Source: an uncultured Actinomycetes bacterium (GTDB lineage Bacteria > Actinomycetota > Actinomycetes > S36-B12). Taken from it: 10,700 nucleotides of DNA. Below, piece by piece: positions 5,401 to 10,700 of the stretch (positions are counted from its first letter, which is position 1; each line of letters begins with the position of its first letter). The stretch is taken from positions 1 to 10,700 of the forward strand of contig CALGTB010000312.1 in assembly GCA_937902285.1 (NCBI GenBank), written 5' to 3'. The position numbers and the translations under genes were made by a program. The notes beneath the pieces were generated by a model. It was not told the origin of the DNA. It did no database searches and worked only from the letters and a program-made list of their open reading frames with translations.

Positions 5401-6211
5401 CCGCGCTGGCGCGTACCTGCGGGCCTGCCATCCGCTGCCCGCCCTCGCCGTCACGCTCGTGATGACGGCGTTCGGGTGGAGCCTCGGCTGGCGCGGCGCC
5501 CCCCTCGGGCTGCTGGTGGTGACCCTCCTGGTGGGCCAGCTGTCGGTCGGCTGGAGCAATGACGCGTTCGACGCGCGCGTCGACCGGGCTGCAGGTCGCT
5601 CCGAGAAGCCCACCGTGGAAGGCCTTGTCGAGGCCAGGGACCTGTGGTGGGCGGCAGCCGCGGCACTGGCGTGCGCAGCGGTGCTGAGCTGGATCGTCGC
5701 CGGCTGGGTCGGCGGCTCGTTCCACGTCTTCGCGCTCGCAATGGCCTGGCTCTACAACACCGCCCTGTCGCGCACGGTGTGGTCGTGGGTGCCGTACGCA
5801 CTCGCCTTCGGGGCCATGCCCGCCTTCCTCGCCTTCGGACTCGACGGAACGGCGCCCACCGCCTGGTCCGTCGCCGTGTTCGCGATCGTGGGGGTGAGCG
5901 GCCACCTGGCCAACGCCCTGCCCGACGTCGCGTCCGACGCCGCCGCAGGCCTGGACGGCCTGGCCGTGCGCCTGGGCCGTCGCGCGGGGCTGGTCCTGTG
6001 CTGGACCCTCCTCGGAGTCGGCACCGCCATCCTCGTCGCCGTCACGGTGCGTGAGAGGCCCGTCGTGGGCTGGACGGTGGCCCTTGCCTTCCCGGTGGCC
6101 CTAGCCGCCGGGACCCTCGCGCGACGTGACTCGGCGGTCTTCCACGCCCTGCTCGCCGTGGTCGGCGTCGACGTGGTCGCCCTGGTGCTCGCCGGGTCGC
6201 TGGCGGGCTGA
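5321..6211 (+). CDS. UbiA-family prenyltransferase
   Basis: A 296-residue polytopic membrane protein of the UbiA superfamily, which transfers a prenyl group from a polyprenyl diphosphate to an acceptor within the membrane. Both Mg-diphosphate-binding aspartate motifs are intact: NDAFDARVD (80-88; Asp 81, 84, 88) in the first half and DVASD (202-206) followed by GLDGLAVRLGRR in the second half. Eight or nine hydrophobic segments fit the family. The acceptor (quinone precursor, heme, sugar phosphate or other) cannot be read from sequence, and no quinone or arabinan genes lie nearby. The start is awkward. The homologous part begins near YLRACHP (residue 32), yet the only in-frame starts upstream are ATG 5321 (GAGGG 11 bases before) and GTG 5312, both inside the exported-protein gene. 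I chose 5321; a rare start such as CTG near 5427 would remove the overlap. Confidence 0.87.
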   Translation: MCSAPRPTPWRSRWPSVGREAPPVRASRAGAYLRACHPLPALAVTLVMTAFGWSLGWRGAPLGLLVVTLLVGQLSVGWSNDAFDARVDRAAGRSEKPTVEGLVEARDLWWAAAAALACAAVLSWIVAGWVGGSFHVFALAMAWLYNTALSRTVWSWVPYALAFGAMPAFLAFGLDGTAPTAWSVAVFAIVGVSGHLANALPDVASDAAAGLDGLAVRLGRRAGLVLCWTLLGVGTAILVAVTVRERPVVGWTVALAFPVALAAGTLARRDSAVFHALLAVVGVDVVALVLAGSLAG

Positions 6212-6233
6212 TCCGCGGGGGCGGGGTGCGGGA

Positions 6234-6617
6234 CTAGGCCTGCTCGGCGGTCCGGTTCTCGGGCAGGAACTGCTGCTCCTCGCCGCCCGGAGAGAACCCG
6301 ATCAGCACGGTGAGGTCGTCGTCGGTGACCTCGAACGAGTGCGTCACCCCTCGGGGGATGTGCACGTGGTCACCAGCGCGCGCCTCGGCGGCGATGCCGT
6401 CGAGGTGGAACACCGCGTGCCCCCTGAGGACGTAGAACCACTCCTCCGACTCGGCATGCACGTGCGGCGGGGGACCGCTGCCCACGGGCACGTCAACCTC
6501 GAGCAGGGAGTACGAGCCGCCCGTCTCATCGACGGTGGCGAGGAAGCGGAAGCGGTCCGGCCCGAGGGTCTCCGCGCGCGCCGTGCCTGCATGGCGCACG
6601 CGGAACACGTTGGTCAC
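6234..6617 (-). CDS. Single-domain cupin protein
   Basis: A 127-residue cytosolic protein with one cupin beta-barrel. Cupin motif 1 is PPHVHAESEEWFYVLRG (50-66), supplying metal ligands His 52, His 54 and Glu 58 or 59. Motif 2 is GDHVHIPRGVTHSF (82-95), supplying His 93. All four expected ligands are present, so it probably binds a divalent metal. Such small cupins include dioxygenases, isomerases and sugar- or ligand-binding proteins, and sequence alone does not choose between them. It starts with GTG at 6617, five bases after the SDR stop and with only a weak AGG upstream, so translation probably depends on coupling. It is the last gene of the minus-strand operon and converges on the UbiA-type gene with a 22-base gap (6212-6233) in which I find no terminator hairpin. 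Confidence 0.87.
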   Translation of the reverse strand: MTNVFRVRHAGTARAETLGPDRFRFLATVDETGGSYSLLEVDVPVGSGPPPHVHAESEEWFYVLRGHAVFHLDGIAAEARAGDHVHIPRGVTHSFEVTDDDLTVLIGFSPGGEEQQFLPENRTAEQA

Positions 6618-6622
6618 CGCGC

Positions 6623-7390
6623 CTACGTCGTCGCCGTGAGACCGCCGTCGAGGATGAGCGACTGCCCGGTCATGAACGAGGACTGGTCGCTGGCGAGGAA
6701 CAGCGCACCGTTGGCCATCTCCTCCGACGTGCCCCAGCGCTTCATGGGCACGGGGTCGATGAGGTACTTCTCCATGCCCTCATCGGTGCGGGCGAAGCCG
6801 GTGAGGTCGGTCTCGATCCAGCCGGGGACCAGGGCGTTCACGCGCACGCCCTGCGGCGCGGTCTCGATGGCCAGGCTGCGGGTGAGCGAGATGAGGGCGG
6901 CCTTGGCGGCGCCGTAGTGCGACATCAGCGGCGAGCCGTTCAGGCCGGCGACGGAGGCGACGTTGATGATCGACGCATGGCCGGACGCGATCATCGGCGG
7001 CAACGATGCCTGGAGAAGCCGGACGATCGAGTCGAGGTTGAGCTCCATGATCTTCTGCCAGCCGGAGTACTTCATCGTCTCCAGCGGAGACATGAAGGAA
7101 TTGCCGCCAGCATTGTTGACCAGGACGTCGAGAGCGCCCATGCCTGCGAGTGCCTGCTCGACGATGCGTGTTGCGGCATCGGCCTCGGTGACGTCTGCCT
7201 GGATCACGGTGCACGAGCCGCCGACCGCGCGCACGGCCTCCGCGACCTCCGCGAGCGTCTCCGCATTCCGTGCGGCGATCGCCACGTCGGCGCCCTCGGC
7301 GGCGAAGCGCACCGCGATGGCTCGGCCGATGCCGCGCGAGGCGCCGGTGATGAGGGCGTGACGTCCGGAGAGGGCGGTGCCGCGGTCCAT
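6623..7390 (-). CDS. SDR-family oxidoreductase (FabG-like)
   Basis: A 255-residue classical short-chain dehydrogenase/reductase. It has the cofactor motif TGASRGIG (15-22), an NNAG motif (92-95), a catalytic tetrad of Asn 118 (ELNLD), Ser 146 (NVASVAG), Tyr 159 and Lys 163 (YGAAK), and the PG bend (189-190) before IETDL. Arg 19 and Arg 41 (AARN, end of strand 2) suggest NADP preference. The reading frame stays open far upstream to 7717, but that extension overlaps the reductase gene; ATG 7390, with a strong AAAGGAG 5 bases upstream, is the real start. It resembles 3-oxoacyl reductases and glucose-1-dehydrogenase-like SDRs, so a hydroxy/keto interconversion is expected. The substrate is unknown. 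It lies 28 bases after the PTGR-type reductase gene and 5 bases before the cupin gene. Confidence 0.92.
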   Translation of the reverse strand: MDRGTALSGRHALITGASRGIGRAIAVRFAAEGADVAIAARNAETLAEVAEAVRAVGGSCTVIQADVTEADAATRIVEQALAGMGALDVLVNNAGGNSFMSPLETMKYSGWQKIMELNLDSIVRLLQASLPPMIASGHASIINVASVAGLNGSPLMSHYGAAKAALISLTRSLAIETAPQGVRVNALVPGWIETDLTGFARTDEGMEKYLIDPVPMKRWGTSEEMANGALFLASDQSSFMTGQSLILDGGLTATT

Positions 7391-7395
7391 GGGTG

Positions 7396-7402
7396 CTCCT
7401 TT
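7396..7402 (-). promoter_or_regulatory. Strong Shine-Dalgarno sequence of the SDR gene
   Basis: AAAGGAG on the minus strand, 5 bases before ATG 7390. It is the strongest ribosome binding site in the window and fixes the SDR start inside a much longer open frame. Confidence 0.75.
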
Positions 7403-7418
7403 GCTGGGGTGGGTGCCG

Positions 7419-8426
7419 TCAGGCGCTGATGTCGAGGACGAGCTTGCCGAGGTTGTCGCCCGCGAAGAGGCGGAGGAAGGTCTGATGGAAGTCGGCCACC
7501 GAGCCGGGGACGACCGTCTCGGGCGCCGTGATCCGGCCCTCGGCGACCCAGCGGGCCATCCGCCGGCGCGCGACGCCGAACTCCGCCGCATGGTCGAAGA
7601 CCAGGAACCCACCCATCGTCGCCCGGCGGACGAGCAGGGCCATGTAGTTCGACGGACCCGGCGTGACGGTGTCGGCGTTGTACTGCGAGATGGCACCGCA
7701 GATGACGATGCGGGCATGCATGGCGAGCGTCGTCAGCGCAGCGTTGAGCACTGCTCCACCGACGTTGTCGAAGTAGAGGTCGATCCCCTCCGGGCAGGCG
7801 GCCTGGATCGCCTTCCGCATTCCCGGGTCCTTGTAGTCGACGGCGGCGTGGAAGCCGAGCTCGTCGGTCACGTAGGCGCACTTGTCGGGGCCGCCGGCGA
7901 CCCCGACGACGCGGCAGCCGTTGATCGCGGCGAGCTGGCCCACGATGGAGCCGACTGCTCCGGCCGCCGCCGACACGAGCACGGTGTCGCCCGCGCGCGG
8001 CCTGCCGTGCTCGAAGAGCCCGAAGTACGCGGTCATCCCCGTCATGCCCAGGACGCCGAGATACATCGAGGGAGTGCCGAGCGCCGTGTCGACCTTCGTG
8101 ACCCCGCTGCCGTCCGACACGGCGTACTCCTGCACGCCGAAGGTGCCGGACACCAGCGTCCCGACCGGGAACCGGGCGTTGCTGGAGGCGACGACCTCGC
8201 CGACGGCGCCCGCACGGATGACCTCGTCGATGCCGATCGGCGGCAGGTAGGACGGTCGATCGTCCATCCATCCCCGCATCGCCGGGTCGAGAGAGAGCAT
8301 CGTGACGCGCACGACGAACTCGCGCGGTCCGGGATCCGGCACCTCGTCGGTCGTGATGGAGAAGTCGTCGGCGACGGGGACGCCCACGGGGCGTCGGGCA
8401 AGTCGGACTGTTCGGCTGGAGGTCAT
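7419..8426 (-). CDS. NADP-dependent medium-chain reductase (PTGR/CurA-like)
   Basis: A 335-residue, zinc-free medium-chain dehydrogenase/reductase of the leukotriene B4 12-hydroxydehydrogenase / prostaglandin reductase / CurA group. These enzymes reduce the C=C bond of alpha,beta-unsaturated ketones and aldehydes with NADPH. Diagnostic features are LSLDPAMRGWMDD (45-56) in the N-terminal domain, LGMTGMTAY (126-134), the nucleotide-binding AAAGAVGS (153-160), GGPDKC (178-183, the usual NADP-phosphate contact) and DNVGG (220-224). Cysteine and histidine ligands for catalytic or structural zinc are absent, as expected. The start ATG 8426 lies three bases after the MFS stop, with no Shine-Dalgarno, so translation is by coupling or from an internal leaderless transcript. 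With the SDR downstream, a two-step enone-then-ketone reduction is conceivable, but that is inference. Confidence 0.92.
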   Translation of the reverse strand: MTSSRTVRLARRPVGVPVADDFSITTDEVPDPGPREFVVRVTMLSLDPAMRGWMDDRPSYLPPIGIDEVIRAGAVGEVVASSNARFPVGTLVSGTFGVQEYAVSDGSGVTKVDTALGTPSMYLGVLGMTGMTAYFGLFEHGRPRAGDTVLVSAAAGAVGSIVGQLAAINGCRVVGVAGGPDKCAYVTDELGFHAAVDYKDPGMRKAIQAACPEGIDLYFDNVGGAVLNAALTTLAMHARIVICGAISQYNADTVTPGPSNYMALLVRRATMGGFLVFDHAAEFGVARRRMARWVAEGRITAPETVVPGSVADFHQTFLRLFAGDNLGKLVLDISA

Positions 8427-8429
8427 GGC

Positions 8430-9641
8430 TCAGGGTATTGGCTGGCGGGCCGGCTGGCGCAGGATCGCGCTGAGTGGCACGAGCAGCAGGGCAGCGAGGA
8501 TCGGCACGGTCAGCCCCCACCCGATGCCGAACCGCTCGGCGACGGCTCCGACCGCGAGGGGCGCCACGATGAAGCCGGCCCGGGCCAGCCAGCCCACGGT
8601 GGCCACCCCCATCGCCGGCCGGACGCCGGGGATCTGCGTGGCCGCGTGCATCGCGGCGGGGAACAGGGTCGCCACGGCGAGGCCGATGACGATGCAGGCC
8701 GCGATGTAGGCCCAGGGGGTCGCGATGAGGAGGGCTGCGGCGAGCGTGACCGCGGCGGTGGCCATGCTCACGCGGACCACGGCGGCCTCGCCGAAGCGGT
8801 TGACCAGGCGGTCGCCGCCGAACCTGCCCACCATCATCGCGATGGTGAATGCGGTGAACCCGATCCCGACGACGGCCTCGGGGGCGCCGATCCCGGCGAG
8901 GTAGATCGAGCTCCAGCGGGCGGGAATGTCCTCGACCACCACGGCGAGGAGGGTGAAGAGCCCGAGCAGCAGCGTGACCTTCGTGAGGACGGCGCCGCGT
9001 CCGGCCGGGGCCGGAACCGATCCCGGGTCGACGCCGCTGGTCGCCTCGAGCGCCGCCTCGGAGTCGGACAGGTGGCTGTCGGGATCCGGTCCGGGAAGCA
9101 GCCAGCGCGCGGTGACCGCGAGGGGGATCAGGGAGCCGAGGGCGACGCCCACCAGCATCCACGGGACCGGCACTCCGGCGGCGAGGGACACCGTGCCGAC
9201 CACGGCCCCGGTCACCATGCCGAGCGACCAATAGGCGTGGAAGCCGTTGATGATCGAACGGCCGTAGAACGACTGCACGCGCAGCCCGTGCGCATTCATC
9301 GCGCCGTCCATCACCGCGTCGAGCGCGCCGATCCAGAACAGGGCGCAGGCCAGCACCCAGCCGTTGGGGGCGAGGCCGACGATGGGCAGGACCGGGGCGA
9401 TGAGCAGGAATGAGACAACGGAGACGCGCGCGCTGTTCCAGCGGGCCACCAGCACACCGCCGAGCGGGCCGACCACCAGCCCGCCCGCGGCGCCGCAGGC
9501 GAGCACGATGCCCAGCTGGGCGTCGTTGAGGCCGATGTCGTCCTGGACCTGGGCCAGCCTCGGGAACCAGGCCGCCAGCGACAGCCCGTTGACCACGAAC
9601 AGCACGGACACCGCAAGGCGGGCGCGGACGAGTGCGGTCAC
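8430..9641 (-). CDS. MFS transporter (YbjJ-like)
   Basis: A 403-residue major facilitator superfamily protein with about 12 hydrophobic segments in two halves and a hydrophilic, Asp/Ser/Pro-rich central loop (about 184-216). It shows a GPLGGVLVARW stretch after helix 2 (58-68), the DGAMNAHGLRVQ and GRSIINGFHAYWSLG motifs around helices 4-5, and GRFGGDRLVNRFG (the second-half repeat of the loop 2-3 motif). The MNA.G..V plus GR.I...HA.WS.G pattern is typical of the YbjJ/predicted sugar-efflux-type MFS branch. The cargo is unknown; as first gene of an operon with two reductases and a cupin it probably moves that pathway's substrate or product. The start is GTG 9641 with a -10-like TAGGGT 6 bases upstream and no Shine-Dalgarno, implying a leaderless message. 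Confidence 0.9.
   Translation of the reverse strand: MTALVRARLAVSVLFVVNGLSLAAWFPRLAQVQDDIGLNDAQLGIVLACGAAGGLVVGPLGGVLVARWNSARVSVVSFLLIAPVLPIVGLAPNGWVLACALFWIGALDAVMDGAMNAHGLRVQSFYGRSIINGFHAYWSLGMVTGAVVGTVSLAAGVPVPWMLVGVALGSLIPLAVTARWLLPGPDPDSHLSDSEAALEATSGVDPGSVPAPAGRGAVLTKVTLLLGLFTLLAVVVEDIPARWSSIYLAGIGAPEAVVGIGFTAFTIAMMVGRFGGDRLVNRFGEAAVVRVSMATAAVTLAAALLIATPWAYIAACIVIGLAVATLFPAAMHAATQIPGVRPAMGVATVGWLARAGFIVAPLAVGAVAERFGIGWGLTVPILAALLLVPLSAILRQPARQPIP
8432..8437 (-). promoter_or_regulatory. Possible internal -10 element TACCCT before the PTGR-type reductase gene
   Basis: TACCCT on the minus strand fits TANNNT and ends 5 bases before ATG 8426, overlapping the MFS stop codon. The spacing is one base shorter than at the other candidate leaderless starts, and the sequence is also constrained by MFS coding, so this is weak. 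Confidence 0.25.
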
Positions 9642-9647
9642 GGGTGA

Positions 9648-9653
9648 ACCCTA
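9648..9653 (-). promoter_or_regulatory. Putative -10 element TAGGGT for a leaderless MFS operon
   Basis: TAGGGT on the minus strand fits TANNNT and ends 6 bases before the GTG at 9641, so transcription would start at or beside the initiation codon. There is no Shine-Dalgarno and no recognisable -35. It would drive the MFS, PTGR-type reductase, SDR and cupin genes. Confidence 0.45.
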
Positions 9654-9679
9654 GGCGTCGCGTCGTGGTCGGCCGTCGG

Positions 9680-9685
9680 GATACT
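9680..9685 (+). promoter_or_regulatory. Putative -10 element GATACT for the amine oxidase gene
   Basis: GATACT keeps the two best-conserved -10 positions (A2, T6) and ends 6 bases before ATG 9692. It faces the MFS -10 element across 26 bases, so the two promoters must overlap upstream and may share control. An alternative start at ATG 9716 has CGGAG 9 bases upstream and would not need a leaderless message. Confidence 0.4.
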
Positions 9686-9691
9686 GGCGGC

Positions 9692-10700
9692 ATGCCACCG
9701 CCGGAGCGCGCGTTCATGCTGCGCCGCCGTGCCTTCGTCGCCGGCGCAGGGGCCGGCGTGGCGGGGCTCCTCATCGCAGGACGGGCAGAGGCCGGGCCGT
9801 CGCGGGCAGCAGGCCGGGCGCGCAGCATCCCCGACCCGACGGGCAGCATCGTCACGCGGTGGGACACCGACCCGTGGTCGCGAGGCGGCTACTCGGCCCT
9901 GCCGGCAGGCGTTCCTGCGCGTTCGCGCACTGTCATCGCCGAGACGATCATCGGCGGGCGGGTCGCCATGGCGGGGGAGTACGCCGACTGGGCCTACCCC
10001 TCGACCGTTCCAGGCGCCCTCCGCTCCGGTCGGGCCGCGGCGCGGCTGCTCGATGACGACGGGCCGGGCGTCTCGGGCCGGTCGATCGTCGTCATCGGTG
10101 CCGGGATGGCGGGACTCGGGGCGGCGACCGAGCTGCGCCGGCTCGGTGCACGGGTCGTCGTGGTCGAGGCGTCCGGGCGGGTGGGCGGCCGGGTGCGCAC
10201 GGATCGCTCGTGGGGGGTGCCGGTCGAGGCGGGCGCGGCCTGGCTCCATGGCATCCGTCGCAACGCGATGGTGCCGCTCGTGCGCCGAGCGGGACTGAGC
10301 ACCGTCCGCACCGACTATGACGACGAGCACGTGAGGAGCACGCTGACCGGGCGCCTCGATCCTGTGGCCGAGCAGCGAGCGCAGGACCTCATCGCCCTGG
10401 CGGGCCGGCTGGAGGCATCGAACCCGCCCGTCTCCATGTCCGTGGCCACGTGGCTGGCGCAGCAGGGCTGGGTCTCCAGCGGCCCGGATGACTGGGCCGA
10501 GCAGACCGAGATCGTGCAGGAGTTCGGGCTCGACGCCGACCTGCTGGGAGCGCGCGCGTACACCGAGGGCGCCTACGTGCGCGGTCCCGACGACTTCGTC
10601 GCAGGCGGGTACGACCGGGTGCCGCGCATGCTGGCGGCCGACCTCGACGTCCGGCTGCGCACGCCGGTGGCCTCCGTGGCAGTCGAGGGGTCAGCCGTCC
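9692..10700 (+). CDS. Tat-exported flavin amine oxidase with permuted or duplicated FAD-binding segment (3' end missing)
   Basis: At least 336 open codons run from ATG 9692 to the window end. Residues 10-30 (LRRRAFVAGAGAGVAG...) form a twin-arginine signal peptide, so a folded flavoprotein is exported. Residues 131-187 are the usual start of a polyamine/monoamine oxidase: VVIGAGMAG (GxGxxG, Gly 136/138/141), VVVVEASGRVGGR (acidic FAD-ribose ligand Glu 159) and AGAAWLHG. Residues 301-312 (DFVAGGYDRVPR) match the mid-protein segment of that family. Unexpectedly, residues 52-120 match its C-terminal end: TRWDTDPWSRGGYS, GGRVAMAGEY, PSTVPGALRSGRAAARLL. Normally these follow the substrate domain, near the stop. 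The order here is signal, C-terminal segment, short linker, N-terminal Rossmann segment. The gene is therefore either circularly permuted or carries a second copy. The frame is continuous across the joint (about 10049-10081). ATG 9716 is an alternative start. The amine substrate is unknown. Confidence 0.9.
   Translation, partial: MPPPERAFMLRRRAFVAGAGAGVAGLLIAGRAEAGPSRAAGRARSIPDPTGSIVTRWDTDPWSRGGYSALPAGVPARSRTVIAETIIGGRVAMAGEYADWAYPSTVPGALRSGRAAARLLDDDGPGVSGRSIVVIGAGMAGLGAATELRRLGARVVVVEASGRVGGRVRTDRSWGVPVEAGAAWLHGIRRNAMVPLVRRAGLSTVRTDYDDEHVRSTLTGRLDPVAEQRAQDLIALAGRLEASNPPVSMSVATWLAQQGWVSSGPDDWAEQTEIVQEFGLDADLLGARAYTEGAYVRGPDDFVAGGYDRVPRMLAADLDVRLRTPVASVAVEGSAV

Noticed and set aside
6212..6233. 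A bidirectional terminator between the convergent UbiA and cupin genes
   Set aside because: The 22-base gap is a G-rich run without an inverted repeat or T-tract on either strand.
7391..7717. N-terminal extension of the SDR frame up to 7717
   Set aside because: The extension is Ser/Arg/Pro-rich, overlaps the 3' end of the reductase gene, and the strong AAAGGAG before ATG 7390 marks the true start.
7377..9413. A 678-codon plus-strand frame opposite the MFS and reductase genes
   Set aside because: Gly/Asp/His/Arg-rich low-complexity product, antisense to recognised genes, with no motif.
7204..9867. An 887-codon minus-strand frame spanning the MFS, PTGR-type reductase and SDR genes
   Set aside because: It is an Arg/Pro/Ala-rich shadow out of frame with three well-recognised genes on the same strand.

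Overview
The window is very GC-rich, and its codons almost always end in G or C. Its gene content (UbiA-family prenyltransferase, Pr6Pr-type membrane protein, PTGR/CurA-type reductase, apparent leaderless starts) fits a high-GC actinomycete. A Nocardioidaceae-like organism (Nocardioides, Aeromicrobium) is my guess, but nothing here proves the genus. I see no IS element, tRNA, rRNA or CRISPR array.

Layout. (1) Positions 1-54, minus strand: the first 18 codons of a membrane protein, possibly an Amt ammonium transporter. It is followed by a 185-base spacer that can fold into a compact structured element. (2) Positions 240-2515, minus: an acyl-CoA dehydrogenase translationally coupled to an APH-fold phosphotransferase. 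This is a two-gene version of the kinase plus dehydrogenase fusion seen in animal ACAD10/ACAD11 and resembles the LvaA/LvaC pair of levulinate catabolism. (3) Positions 2648-6211, plus: a ClC chloride/proton antiporter, a six-helix Pr6Pr-type membrane protein, a small exported protein and a UbiA-family prenyltransferase, tightly packed and partly overlapping. (4) Positions 6234-9641, minus: an operon-like series transcribed in the order MFS transporter, PTGR/CurA-type reductase, SDR reductase, single-domain cupin. (5) Position 9692 to the end, plus: a Tat-exported flavin amine oxidase that runs off the window.

The most unusual item is the last gene. The segment that normally closes the C-terminus of a polyamine/monoamine oxidase (W..DP...GGYS, then GEY, STV.GA, SGRAAARLL) sits directly after the Tat signal and before the GxGxxG FAD-binding motif that normally opens the protein. 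The protein is therefore either circularly permuted or carries an N-terminal copy of its own C-terminal segment. The missing 3' end will decide between these.

A second theme is gene starts that lack a Shine-Dalgarno sequence but have a -10-like hexamer about 6 bases upstream (Pr6Pr gene, MFS gene, amine oxidase gene). This suggests leaderless transcripts. Two of these starts face each other across only 50 bases, linking the MFS operon and the amine oxidase in one divergent promoter region.
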